DNA of 36,322 nucleotides from Clostridiaceae bacterium. GTDB lineage: Bacteria > Bacillota > Clostridia > Peptostreptococcales > Natronincolaceae. A program made the translations under genes and the position numbers. Position 1 is the stretch's first letter, and each line of letters opens with the position of its first letter. Positions 1 through 8,184 of the stretch are shown piece by piece. The notes below the pieces were generated by a model. It was not told the origin of the DNA. It saw nothing but the letters and a program-made list of their open reading frames with translations, and did not search any database. The stretch lies in contig JAHDLO010000032.1 of assembly GCA_018432235.1 (NCBI GenBank), positions 1 to 36,322 of the forward strand. The letters are read 5' to 3'.

Positions 1-27
1 ACTCGTATAAGAGGCTGGTTTCACACT

Positions 28-121
28 AATTACCATTCGATTAATAGAAAATTTGGTTAACAAGGTTTCTCTAAATCTTTATGGAGATTTACTCTTTTTA
101 AATTATTAATTACCACACGAT
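28..121. repeat. Pair of short direct repeats in AT-rich intergenic DNA
   Basis: AATTACCATTCGAT at 28-41 recurs as AATTACCACACGAT at 108-121, 12 of 14 bases identical and 80 bases apart. The second copy abuts the palindrome that starts at 124. The stretch 1-213 otherwise holds no gene that I can see. The repeat may be chance in AT-rich DNA. Confidence 0.3.
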
Positions 122-123
122 CT

Positions 124-161
124 GACGTTTTGTTTGGCACGGGCGTGCCAAACAAAACGTC
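124..161. repeat. Dispersed palindromic element, copy 1 (long hairpin)
   Basis: A perfect 17-base inverted repeat (arms 124-140 and 145-161) with loop GGGC. The arm reads GACGTTTTGTTTGGCAC. On the right side it is followed by CCCTTGACTT, and a second CCCTTGACTT follows at 178-187. On the left the matching GTCAAGGG is missing, so this copy is trimmed on one side compared with copy 2 at 2497-2560. It lies downstream of the flavoprotein gene that ends at 214 and could act as its terminator. The same sequence occurs at four other places in the window. Confidence 0.85.
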
Positions 162-213
162 CCCTTGACTTCTTTTTCCCTTGACTTCCTTGCTTCCGAT
201 ACCCAATTAATAA

Positions 214-999
214 TTACTGTCTATCATCGGGATCGATCATAAATCCAAAGCTTAGCTTCATTATGGTCTTAAAAGCCTTACCCAGAAGCCGTCGCAAGGG
301 GTGTCCTTCTACCGGATAAAAGTATTCTGCCTTTTCATTATAGTATGAATGATCTGCAGGACATACCCTCTGATAAGACTTGTAGCCGCATAACGTCTTG
401 AAGGAATGAAACCAGGCCCAATCTGCTGGTCCCGGAAGCTTTTTCTCTCGCCTTATTAAAGAGAGATAGAAGGCCTTTGAAGCCTTTTCAATATCCCTCT
501 TTGCCTTCCTTTCGGACACTCCCATTGGAATCGGAGGTGAGGATACACCCAGCTTATAGGCAAGCCTTCCACCGCCAGCCAATATTGAAAGCTGCTCCAA
601 TGTCTGCTTCACCCCTTTAACCCCACCAACTGTTGAGACCGCCATAATCGTTTTATCAAAGAATGCCGGTCGATGACAGGTATAGGCAAACCGGTCTATG
701 AAGTTTTTCATAAGTCCAGGCACTCCCATGGCATAGGTTGGCGCAGCAAAGATGATCCCCTGAGCGTCCCTCATTTTGTCTGCAATAAGCTTGCAATCAT
801 CCTTCAGAGGGCATTTATCCTCCCCTTGAGCAATACATACAAAGCAGCCGGTACACATCATAATATGATGGTCCTTCAGGAAAAGATATTGGAAATCAAT
901 ATTCCTGTCGTAGTTTAAAATTTTACTCTTTACTTCTTCAACCACTTGATAGGTGTTGCCCTTCCTTCGAGGGCTCCCAATAATGGCTAATACCTTCAT
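214..999 (-). CDS. Iron-sulfur flavoprotein / NADPH-dependent FMN reductase family protein
   Basis: A 261-residue flavodoxin-fold protein, expected to be a cytoplasmic FMN-dependent oxidoreductase. The N-terminus has a beta strand followed by the FMN phosphate loop SPRRKGNT (residues 9-16). APTYAMGVPGLMKNFIDRF near residues 85-105 is the second flavin-binding segment of the family. Cysteines at 49, 52, 55 and 63 follow the compact C-x2-C-x2-C-x(n)-C pattern known from archaeal iron-sulfur flavoprotein (Isf), so a 4Fe-4S cluster beside FMN is likely; Cys69 is an extra one. The last 80 residues are a basic and aromatic extension of unknown role. Its ATG overlaps the TetR stop codon (ATGA), so the two genes are translationally coupled, and the TetR protein probably controls this enzyme. 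The substrate cannot be told from sequence. Confidence 0.85.
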   Translation of the reverse strand: MKVLAIIGSPRRKGNTYQVVEEVKSKILNYDRNIDFQYLFLKDHHIMMCTGCFVCIAQGEDKCPLKDDCKLIADKMRDAQGIIFAAPTYAMGVPGLMKNFIDRFAYTCHRPAFFDKTIMAVSTVGGVKGVKQTLEQLSILAGGGRLAYKLGVSSPPIPMGVSERKAKRDIEKASKAFYLSLIRREKKLPGPADWAWFHSFKTLCGYKSYQRVCPADHSYYNEKAEYFYPVEGHPLRRLLGKAFKTIMKLSFGFMIDPDDRQ

Positions 1000-1631
1000 T
1001 TTTTCCGCTCTCCCTTCCTAATGAGAACATGGTGGGCATAAAAATCATTGTGCTGCTTCATTTTTCTTTCAATTTCATCAAGGTCCAGAGCCTCCCTGAG
1101 AAAATTTTGCTCAAAATATAGGAAGACCACATAGCCATTGTACTCCTCTGCTAAAGCTCTCGTATCCACTGGGTCAATTACACCATTTTCCATCATAAGG
1201 TCAAAGGCATGCTTTAGAATTAGAATGGGCTTTTCAATGAGCTCTCCTATAAAAAACTGTCTGACTGTATGGTTTCGCTGCTGTTCAATGGTTATGATCT
1301 TCGATATTTTTACAATCTCAGGCTGCCACATCACCAGCTTAAACCTTTCAAAGGATGCCTGGAAAAAATTCTCAGGGGAAATCATATCGATATCCCCCTT
1401 TAGCTTTTCCTTTTCTAAAACCGTCTGAGCCATCCTCTCTTTAAACATGATGAAGATATGATCAAGTATATCCTCTTTGCTTTCAAAATGCTTGTATAGG
1501 GAGCTGGCCTTTATTCCCACTGCGGCCGCAAGCTCTCGAACCGAAACCTCTTTAAAGCCCTTTTGGGCAAACAAATCTATTGAAGCATATATAATTTTTT
1601 GCTTGGTGGACAAAGCCTTTGCTTGACTCAT
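996..1631 (-). CDS. TetR/AcrR family transcriptional regulator
   Basis: A one-domain repressor with a typical TetR N-terminal helix-turn-helix, residues about 8-55 (FAQKGF, then ELAAAVGIKASSLYKHFESKEDIL), and a helical ligand-binding C-terminal part that I cannot match to a ligand. An in-frame ATG exists at 1646, but GAGGAG lies just before the ATG at 1631 and nothing like a ribosome binding site precedes 1646, so I choose 1631 (211 residues). It is the first gene of a two-gene operon with the flavoprotein, overlapping it by 4 bases. Its promoter at 1668-1696 holds two copies of a likely operator, which points to autoregulation. The inducer is unknown; a quinone, electrophile or drug would suit a flavin reductase partner (inference). 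Confidence 0.9.
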   Translation of the reverse strand: MSQAKALSTKQKIIYASIDLFAQKGFKEVSVRELAAAVGIKASSLYKHFESKEDILDHIFIMFKERMAQTVLEKEKLKGDIDMISPENFFQASFERFKLVMWQPEIVKISKIITIEQQRNHTVRQFFIGELIEKPILILKHAFDLMMENGVIDPVDTRALAEEYNGYVVFLYFEQNFLREALDLDEIERKMKQHNDFYAHHVLIRKGERKK

Positions 1632-1648
1632 TGTTCTTCTCCTCATCA

Positions 1649-1696
1649 GCTAACATTTGTTATCTTTATTATAAGCTAATGAATGTTAGCCGTCAA
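1649..1696 (-). promoter_or_regulatory. Sigma-A promoter with two TetR-type operator copies
   Basis: On the minus strand TTGACG (1696-1691) and TATAAT (1673-1668) are separated by exactly 17 bases. The spacer contains GCTAACATTCATTAGC (1690-1675, minus strand). The same element appears inverted just downstream of the -10 as GCTAACATTTGTTATC (1649-1664, plus strand), matching at 13 of 16 positions. Each copy is itself an imperfect palindrome. Two operators on the spacer and on the start region is a classic arrangement for repression by a TetR dimer pair, here most likely by the adjacent regulator. Confidence 0.75.
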
Positions 1697-1814
1697 TAAA
1701 TTCTGAATAATTCTTCTTATATTCATGCGTATGCACAAGTATAGATGCGATCTAGGGATATTTTTTAAATAATTACAAATCCTATTGTAGATTAAATTAA
1801 AAGGAGCTGATTAT

Positions 1815-2492
1815 ATGTTTAAGCACGATAAAGCGCTTTTACATGAGGTACGAGTTGATGCACCAAATCCTAATTATGCTGCCATGCTGCTGGAGCAATT
1901 AGGCGGTCCACAGGGTGAGCTGAAGGCAGCCCTTCAGTATCTTTCACAGAGCTTTCGTATAAAGGACCCAGAAATAAAAGACCTTTTCTTAGACATTGCT
2001 GCTGAAGAGCTAAGCCATATGGAAATGGTGGCTACCACCATCAATTTGCTAAACGGCCATGAGCTGCAGGCACAAAACGCTACAATCGGCAGTATTGAAG
2101 CCCATGTGCTTACTGGTTTATCCCCTATGCTGACCAATGCCTCTGGGCAGCTGTGGACAGCAGCCTATGTTAACGTAACTGGTGACCTAGCGGCAGACAT
2201 ATTATCTAATATCGCGGCGGAGCAAAGAGCAAAGGTGGTTTATGAATATCTTCATCGGCAAATCAATGATAAGGGTGTAAGAGAAACCATTGATTTCCTG
2301 CTAAACCGTGAGGAGGCACATAATACAATGTTTAGAGAAGCCTTTAATAAGCTACAGGATACAGGCTCCTTAAAGGACTGGGGAGTAACCCAAGACTCTA
2401 AGCTGTATTTTGATCTTTCAACACCCGGAGGTCAGCATTTTAACGCAAACAATCCACAGCCGCCAAGCTTCAACAATCCAAACGCTAATTAG
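1815..2492 (+). CDS. Manganese catalase family protein (spore coat CotJC type)
   Basis: A 225-residue ferritin-like protein of the dimanganese catalase family, which splits hydrogen peroxide; relatives are found free in the cytoplasm or in spore coats. The metal ligands expected from Lactobacillus plantarum catalase are present at nearly the same numbers: Glu35 (GGPQGEL), Glu65 and His68 (EELSHME), Glu136 (AAEQRAK), and Glu166 with His169 (REEAHN). The last 25 residues are Asn- and Pro-rich and probably disordered. AAAAGGAGCTGA precedes the ATG at 1815. The gene is monocistronic, ends in TAG, and is followed within a few bases by a perfect palindrome plus T-run. No clear sporulation promoter was recognised upstream, so spore-coat localisation remains an inference. 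Confidence 0.9.
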   Translation: MFKHDKALLHEVRVDAPNPNYAAMLLEQLGGPQGELKAALQYLSQSFRIKDPEIKDLFLDIAAEELSHMEMVATTINLLNGHELQAQNATIGSIEAHVLTGLSPMLTNASGQLWTAAYVNVTGDLAADILSNIAAEQRAKVVYEYLHRQINDKGVRETIDFLLNREEAHNTMFREAFNKLQDTGSLKDWGVTQDSKLYFDLSTPGGQHFNANNPQPPSFNNPNAN

Positions 2493-2496
2493 AAGC

Positions 2497-2560
2497 AATA
2501 AGTCAAGGGGACGTTTTGTTTGGCACGGGCGTGCCAAACAAAACGTCCCCTTGACTTATT
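2497..2560. terminator. Palindromic element copy 2, likely bidirectional terminator
   Basis: A perfect 30-base inverted repeat (2497-2526 and 2531-2560) around loop GGGC, followed on the plus strand by a run of T. The inner arm is the same GACGTTTTGTTTGGCAC as at 124; the outer arm reads AATAAGTCAAGGG. It fills nearly the whole gap between two convergent genes ending at 2492 and 2565, so it can stop transcription from both sides. It belongs to the dispersed repeat family described at 124, 8114, 23746 and 27985. Confidence 0.85.
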
Positions 2561-2564
2561 TTTT

Positions 2565-3680
2565 TTATTTCTCTAGAGAATATTTGAGATATACAATACT
2601 GCTATTATGTCTGATACCGTCCCATTCTGTAAAAGCTAAGGCATCATTTGAAGGGCTCCAGCTGGTAATGGGGTACTGCAAACCAACGGCGACCTGTGTG
2701 GATTCTCCCTTTAGGGTGTCATAAATATAAAGACTATTGACTGTGCTGCCACCGACATCTGCCTTCATATTATAGGCAATCATCCTTTGATCCTTGGACC
2801 AGGATACGCCGCTTATCTCTAAACCCTCAGCAATTGTTTTGATGCTGACACCATTGGTATCACATAGCACCAAGCTTTGCTTAGCCCCAATGCCTTGAAC
2901 CACCAGCATTTTATTTTCGTCGGGAGATGGGAATATACGATGAACATTCTTCAGGTTTAAATTCTCTGCTTCCTTTGTGGTCACATCCATCCGCCACAGG
3001 CTGCCATCAGAATTTGTATTGAAGTATACGTTATCCTTTATTTTATCCACGATAACCAGGGATTTTCCCTCTAAGCCTTCTATTATTTTTGTCTGACCGG
3101 TGATATTAGCTGAGTAAGCACCACCGATATAGGCTGCCCCAACTATGGTTTCATCATCGCTCCACTTTGCACTCATGGCTCCCGCTATGTTGGCGCCCTT
3201 TATGCCAAAGCTCTCTAGGGTATCCATATTCATGACATAGAAGGCTGGGTCCCCTAAGGTAAATTCATAGTATAACAGACTCTTCTTGTCCTTGGATAAA
3301 GTGGCCTCCCCCATATGAGTATTAGCCTTTTCCTTTAATAGATGAAGCTCCTTAGAAGCTATACTGTAGAGGTACAGGTTTCTAGGGTGGGAATCCGCCA
3401 GCTCCGGCAGGCTCATTTTTTCCAATGAGGTATTTTCCTTTGATACAACAACTGTGTCCTCGTCAAGCCAATCCGTAATTGACATACCCTCATAACGATC
3501 AATTTTTACCACCGATACGACCGTATCACCTGCGTTATTATCCTTGTCATCAATAATGGTTATAGTTTTTCCCGGCTCCTTTATGATCTCCCTATCCTCT
3601 TCAACTGCCTTGTTGCAAGCGGTTAATGCTAATAATACCGTCATTGCTAATATGATTTTTTTAGCTTTGTTTTTTTTCAT
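2565..3680 (-). CDS. Lipoprotein with TolB-like / WD40-type beta-propeller
   Basis: A 371-residue secreted lipoprotein. A basic start, a hydrophobic stretch and lipobox LTAC with Cys22 mark a lipid-anchored extracellular protein. After a charged linker (about 23-60) come repeated strands with motifs such as WLDEDTVVV, WSDDETIV, ISGVSWSKDQRMIAYN and ITSWSPSNDALAFTEWD, the periodic W-S-x-D pattern of TolB/DPP4-type beta-propeller blades. GAGGAGG precedes the ATG. It lies 99 bases after the histidine kinase gene in the same direction with no terminator seen between them, so it is probably the third gene of that operon and may be an accessory or sensor protein for the kinase (inference). The exact function is unknown. 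Confidence 0.8.
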   Translation of the reverse strand: MKKNKAKKIILAMTVLLALTACNKAVEEDREIIKEPGKTITIIDDKDNNAGDTVVSVVKIDRYEGMSITDWLDEDTVVVSKENTSLEKMSLPELADSHPRNLYLYSIASKELHLLKEKANTHMGEATLSKDKKSLLYYEFTLGDPAFYVMNMDTLESFGIKGANIAGAMSAKWSDDETIVGAAYIGGAYSANITGQTKIIEGLEGKSLVIVDKIKDNVYFNTNSDGSLWRMDVTTKEAENLNLKNVHRIFPSPDENKMLVVQGIGAKQSLVLCDTNGVSIKTIAEGLEISGVSWSKDQRMIAYNMKADVGGSTVNSLYIYDTLKGESTQVAVGLQYPITSWSPSNDALAFTEWDGIRHNSSIVYLKYSLEK

Positions 3681-3779
3681 TTTATATCGCCTCCTCGATA
3701 TATATATCTTATCAAGGGAATATTTCTATTGAATATCCAGTTGTTTCAATAATGTAAACAAATGCTTCAGGTCTGCAAA

Positions 3780-5243
3780 TTATTCTGATGCTTCAGTGCC
3801 GGGCAGAATTATTCTAAAGACGATGATATTTGAATCCTTCGGAACTAATGCAATAGAGCCTCCATGGGCTTCAACATATCTCTTTGCCAGCGACAGCCCC
3901 AATCCTGTTCCTCCCTTTTCTCTGGATCGATTTTTATCTACGGTATAGAAGGGCTCAAAAATTCTTTGGGCAGCTTCTTCTGGGATACCAAGCCCTGTAT
4001 TTTCTATCTCAACCACCACCTGAGAATCCTTTTGATAATTCTTCACGCTGATACGCCCTCTAGGATGATTATATTTGATGGCATTGTCCAATAGGTTTAC
4101 CAGTACAATAACTAGGCTATCTCTATCGGCCTCCACATAGGCCTCTGTTAAGTTAGTTTCTAGCGCTAGACTAAATTTTTCAATTTTTCCCCTTAAGCTA
4201 TTGATTACCCCTTCAATCACCTGACTAAGCTCCAGCCTTTCCTTATGATACTCAAACTCATATTTTTCCATGGCAGAAAGCTGCAGAACCTTTTCCACCA
4301 TTTCATAAAGCCTCTGAGTCTCACTTTTAATGTCTGCCTTTGCCTTTTCCAGCAGCACCTCATCATCAGGATACATCTCCAGCAGATCAACATAGGCCTT
4401 TATTGAGGTAAGGGGCGTTTTAAATTCATGGGTGACATTGCCTATGAACTGCTTTTGCTGCTGATCCAGCAACGACAGCTTATTTATGGCTAAATTAAGC
4501 TTCTGTTGCTCCTCCTTCATGTCATGAATATTTTTGCTGATTCTCTCGCTCATGCTGTGAATCCCTTTACTCAGGCTTCCGATTTCATCCTTCCGTGAAA
4601 GTGCATAGGTGTCATAATGGCCATCGCCAATCCCCTCCACCATTTTTTGAAGCTGTATGATACCATTGGCGAAGGAATTGAAATAGAAATAGGCTAAGAT
4701 AAAGCTAAGAAGAAATACTGCGCCTCCTATATTAATAAAGAGCCGTTGTATGCGATGATAAAACTGAAGCTCATCCTCCAATGAATAATAGAACTGAACA
4801 ACCCCCACCTGCTCATTGGCTACCCTTAAGGGGGCCAGGTAATACAGGGCATCCCCCTCCAGCAAATATGCCGTTTTATTGGTTAGTGCATATGCCAATG
4901 TCCTTCTGATATCTGTGGAGTCCATATGGGCTATTTTTTTGCTGACTAAATTGCCCTCAGCATCATACAGGACCAAGGGTTGTCCGCTGATCAATGACAG
5001 CTCCTCCCCAAAGGTCTCACCCTTTGTCGCCAGAAAGCTTTGAGGTACCTTGTTCTCCTCTGATAAAATTGTCTGCATGAAGTATATATTGGCCCGCTGC
5101 GCCTGCTGAGCCAAATAGGCCTCATATTCAGCCTGTTGATTTGCCTCTATCCCCCTAAGACCTAAAAGGCTTAAAATATATACTGTCAGCAGCAATAGTC
5201 CACCTAAAAAAATACTGAACTTAATTTTTATACTTATTCTCAC
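3780..5243 (-). CDS. Two-component sensor histidine kinase
   Basis: A membrane histidine kinase of 487 residues when started at the GTG at 5243, which follows GGGAGGTTAAA; an upstream ATG at 5276 would overlap the regulator gene and has no better ribosome binding site. Order of parts: membrane segment about 9-29, extracellular sensor about 30-166, second membrane segment about 167-187, HAMP linker to about 239, then HisKA with phospho-acceptor His272 (GNVTHEFKTPLTSIKAY), and an HATPase domain with N box NLLDNAIKYN, ENTGLGIP and GGTGLGLSLA. It starts one base after the stop of the response regulator, so the pair is coupled. The sensor domain is not one I can assign to a ligand. Confidence 0.92.
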   Translation of the reverse strand: MRISIKIKFSIFLGGLLLLTVYILSLLGLRGIEANQQAEYEAYLAQQAQRANIYFMQTILSEENKVPQSFLATKGETFGEELSLISGQPLVLYDAEGNLVSKKIAHMDSTDIRRTLAYALTNKTAYLLEGDALYYLAPLRVANEQVGVVQFYYSLEDELQFYHRIQRLFINIGGAVFLLSFILAYFYFNSFANGIIQLQKMVEGIGDGHYDTYALSRKDEIGSLSKGIHSMSERISKNIHDMKEEQQKLNLAINKLSLLDQQQKQFIGNVTHEFKTPLTSIKAYVDLLEMYPDDEVLLEKAKADIKSETQRLYEMVEKVLQLSAMEKYEFEYHKERLELSQVIEGVINSLRGKIEKFSLALETNLTEAYVEADRDSLVIVLVNLLDNAIKYNHPRGRISVKNYQKDSQVVVEIENTGLGIPEEAAQRIFEPFYTVDKNRSREKGGTGLGLSLAKRYVEAHGGSIALVPKDSNIIVFRIILPGTEASE

Positions 5244-5244
5244 T

Positions 5245-5928
5245 TTAACCTCCCAGGGCCTTATAGCCCACACCATGAAGGGTCTGTATTAGCTCACTAA
5301 ATTCTGCACCCAGCTTTTTTCTAAGCCGCTGTATATGTATATCCACTGTACGGGTACCTCCGATGTACGCCATTCCCCATATCATATCCAAAAGCTGCTC
5401 TCTGGAATAAACTCTATCGGGATTAGACACCAGAAGGGCCAATAAATCGTATTCCTTTGGGGTAAGCTCCAGCAATCGCTCTCCTGCATAGGCGGTTCTT
5501 TTGCCCAAATGCAGCTCTACCCCCTTGAGCTCAATGACATCGACTGTCTGCTTCTCTCCTGCCGCTTGTATGCGCCTCAGCAACGACCTCAACCGTGCCA
5601 GCAGCTCCCGCATATCAAAGGGCTTGGTGATATAATCGTCTGCCCCCAGCTCCAAGCCCAGGATTTTATTGACAATATCCTCCTTAGCCGTCAGCATGAT
5701 CACCCCTATAGCACCTTTATTGGGCAGTCTTTTTAATATCTCATATCCATCCAGCTCCGGCAGCATGACATCTAAAATAATGGCATTTGGCGAAAATTGC
5801 TTTAGCCTTTCTATTGCAGCCCCACCATTATAGACAGTCTCCACCGAGTAGCCCTCCCGTCTTAGGGCATAGGCAATGGCATCTGCAATTTTTTGCTCGT
5901 CTTCAATCACCATAATTCTCTCATTCAT
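5245..5928 (-). CDS. OmpR/PhoB-type response regulator
   Basis: A 227-residue regulator. The receiver domain (1-120) shows the acidic pocket E9-D10, the phospho-acceptor Asp53 (IILDVMLPELDG) and the TKPFD lysine loop. The C-terminal winged helix (about 130-227) has the OmpR signature LTPKEYDLLALLVSNPDRVYSRE and RTVDIHIQRLRKKLG. AGGAGGTGAT precedes the ATG at ideal spacing. It is the first gene of the regulator-kinase-lipoprotein operon. Its target genes are not evident; the linked lipoprotein is the simplest candidate. Confidence 0.95.
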   Translation of the reverse strand: MNERIMVIEDEQKIADAIAYALRREGYSVETVYNGGAAIERLKQFSPNAIILDVMLPELDGYEILKRLPNKGAIGVIMLTAKEDIVNKILGLELGADDYITKPFDMRELLARLRSLLRRIQAAGEKQTVDVIELKGVELHLGKRTAYAGERLLELTPKEYDLLALLVSNPDRVYSREQLLDMIWGMAYIGGTRTVDIHIQRLRKKLGAEFSELIQTLHGVGYKALGG

Positions 5929-5994
5929 TTTAGTATCACCTCCTAACTGCCAAAATTTGTGATTTTATGCCTTATTGCCAAGTATTTTCCTGAA

Positions 5995-6606
5995 TTAAAT
6001 ATAATCCTCGACATCAAATTCTCTCTCCTTATAATAATACTTACGGTCCTCTTCAGTGATTTCTCTGACCACCCTGCAGGGGCTACCTACAGCTATCATA
6101 TTATCTGGTATATCTTTAGTGACTATACTACCTGCGCCAATTACAACATTATTTCCTATTGTAACACCGGGATTAATTACCACATTGCCGCCAATCCAAA
6201 CATTATCACCTATGATTATGGACATACCATATTCGTAGCCTGAGTTTCTTGAGCTAGGATGTATGGGATGTCCTGCAGTAAAAATAGATACATTTGGTGC
6301 CAGCATAACATTATTTCCTATGGTTACCTTGGCAACATCAAGAATGACGCAATTATAATTTGCAAAGAAATTATCCCCCACCTCGATATTCTTCCCATAA
6401 TCACAACGAAAGGGCTGTTCTATCCGTATATTTTTGCCTGCCTTTCCCAATATTCGCCTGATTAATTCCTCCAGCTCATCCTCTCTATCAGGCGATAAGG
6501 CATTGTATTCATGAATTTTCAGCTTATTTGCCATATTTTCCTGTCTCAAGCCGTCTAGCCACGCCTTGTAGGGTAAGCCAGCCAGCATCCGTTCTTTTTG
6601 ATTCAT
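5995..6606 (-). CDS. maa: Maltose/galactoside O-acetyltransferase (hexapeptide repeat)
   Basis: A 203-residue cytoplasmic acyltransferase that moves acetyl from acetyl-CoA to a sugar hydroxyl. The N-terminal Mac domain (MNQKERMLAGLPYKAWLDGL) is followed by a left-handed beta-helix of hexapeptide repeats (VTIGNNVMLAPNVSI; IIIGDNVWIGGNVVINPGV; TIGNNVVIGAGSIVTKDIP). The catalytic histidine is His113 in TAGHPIH, the place it has in LacA and Maa. The length is normal for the family. GAAGGGAAG lies before the ATG. It stands alone between the response regulator and the YjiH gene. The true acceptor (maltose, glucose or other) cannot be read from sequence. Confidence 0.9.
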   Translation of the reverse strand: MNQKERMLAGLPYKAWLDGLRQENMANKLKIHEYNALSPDREDELEELIRRILGKAGKNIRIEQPFRCDYGKNIEVGDNFFANYNCVILDVAKVTIGNNVMLAPNVSIFTAGHPIHPSSRNSGYEYGMSIIIGDNVWIGGNVVINPGVTIGNNVVIGAGSIVTKDIPDNMIAVGSPCRVVREITEEDRKYYYKEREFDVEDYI

Positions 6607-6711
6607 ATTTTATTACTTCCCTTCATTTAGAATATTAATCATCCCTTTGAAAAGGCTTAATCCCTTAAAATATTCACCATTTTTTCAATATCCTTTCTTA
6701 AAAGAGCACCT

Positions 6712-8043
6712 CTAGAATACTATTTTAGAAAAAAGAGCTGCAAAGATAATCGCTAAAACTGTTCTTTCGATAAGGATAATAACCAGGTTTTTCATGGAAA
6801 GCTTAGCCTCAGTAGCTATAATGCAGGGTATTGATCCTGAGAAAAACAGGATTGCAGATATGGAGACAACCCCCACAACATATTTTGATGCTAGAGCAGC
6901 ATTGGTGCCTGCAACCAAAGCAGAGGGTATAAACATTTCAGCCCCCACAACTGCACTCGCCTGAGCCACCTGCATAGGATCGCTAACTCCCAACAGTAAT
7001 GCAAAGGGGTAGTAGACATATGCTAGAAAATCAAATATCGGTGTTTTCTTGACCAAAATAAGGGATATGAGTCCAATGGATATGATGGTGGGAGCCAAAC
7101 TCATACACATTGCAACGCCATCTTTGAAGTTACGCCGCATATTTTCTCTTAAGGGCTTCGCCTGCTTTGCAACCCCTAACCCTTCCTTCAAGGCGTTTTT
7201 AACGATACTGCCATCATACTCTGGCTCAGGATCACCTTCCTCTGTTATATACACATCCTCAATCGACCTTAGGGGCTTCAAACGTACTGTAACCGCTGTA
7301 ATTAAAAAAGTTATAATTAGCGTTGACCAGAAGAAGGTATTCCACATCTCCATCAACCCAAGGGTTCTGGCGACTATGACCATGAACGCGGCTGAAACTG
7401 TAGAAAAGCCTGTCATGATAATAGATGCCTCCTTAAGGGTAAATTTCCCCTCCTTTAATAATCTGTTTGTCATAAAAATACCAACAGAGAAGTTGCCTAC
7501 AAAGGACGTTACTGCATTGATGGCAGCCTTACCTGGCACGTGCCATACTGGCCTCATAATAGGTCGCATTAATACCCCCAAAAACTCCATCAAGCCATAG
7601 TCTGTTAGACAGGTAAGAAATAGGGCTCCCAAAGGAATTACCAAGGTAACAGGAATGACCACTCTTATGAATAGGAATGGTAACATATCCTCCTGTAGCA
7701 GCCAGTCTGGCCCTATCTTTAAATATGCCATCAACCCAGCAAAAATGCCTAGAAATTTCAGAATAGAAAAAATAGCATTGGTGGTGTTCTTTTTCCAGGT
7801 TTTATTAATAAAGGGCAATATACCACCAGCAATACACATTAAAAGTGTGAATGCAGGAGCAAAGCTAGGAACTGTTTTTGTTATATACGTGGTCAAGTGA
7901 TCTAACGGAATTGTGCGACTTCCGCTTATTGTAAAAGGGACAAAGAATATTAACACACCCATAATACTGAAGAAAATGAATTTAAAAACGTATACATGCT
8001 GGAAAATATGAGATTCTTTATTGGTACCATCCCTATCTTTCAA
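6712..8043 (-). CDS. yjiH: YjiH family membrane protein (nucleoside-transporter Gate domain)
   Basis: A 443-residue polytopic membrane protein with about ten hydrophobic segments, matching the YjiH family of Gate-domain proteins related to nucleoside transporters and spore-maturation proteins SpmA/SpmB. Two repeated Gate blocks are recognisable: NAVTSFVGNFSVGIFMTNR in the first half and a related GVSDPMQVAQASAVVGAEMF segment in the second. A cytoplasmic loop sits between them (about residues 255-310). The start is a TTG at 8043 preceded by GGGGGGAG; the next ATG is inside the first membrane helix, so TTG is preferred. Monocistronic by spacing. The transported substrate is unknown. Confidence 0.85.
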   Translation of the reverse strand: MKDRDGTNKESHIFQHVYVFKFIFFSIMGVLIFFVPFTISGSRTIPLDHLTTYITKTVPSFAPAFTLLMCIAGGILPFINKTWKKNTTNAIFSILKFLGIFAGLMAYLKIGPDWLLQEDMLPFLFIRVVIPVTLVIPLGALFLTCLTDYGLMEFLGVLMRPIMRPVWHVPGKAAINAVTSFVGNFSVGIFMTNRLLKEGKFTLKEASIIMTGFSTVSAAFMVIVARTLGLMEMWNTFFWSTLIITFLITAVTVRLKPLRSIEDVYITEEGDPEPEYDGSIVKNALKEGLGVAKQAKPLRENMRRNFKDGVAMCMSLAPTIISIGLISLILVKKTPIFDFLAYVYYPFALLLGVSDPMQVAQASAVVGAEMFIPSALVAGTNAALASKYVVGVVSISAILFFSGSIPCIIATEAKLSMKNLVIILIERTVLAIIFAALFSKIVF

Positions 8044-8113
8044 TAAACTCCCCCCTTAGACTCCTTTGTTTAAGTTTATCATAATAATTTTTTACTAATC
8101 AAATATTTTGTCA

Positions 8114-8177
8114 GAAGTGACAGGGGGACGCTTTGTTTGACACGTTTATGCCAAACAAAGCGTCCCCCTGTCACTTC
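8114..8177. repeat. Palindromic element copy 3 (long hairpin, diverged), likely terminator
   Basis: A 26-base perfect inverted repeat (8114-8139 and 8152-8177) with a 12-base central part that pairs only weakly. The arm reads GAAGTGACAGGGGGACG then CTTTGTTTG: the same core as the copies at 124 and 2497 but with T to C change and a different outer arm (GTGACAG instead of GTCAAG). It lies seven bases beyond the stop of the DUF362 gene and may terminate it. Confidence 0.8.
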
Positions 8178-8184
8178 ACTAGCT

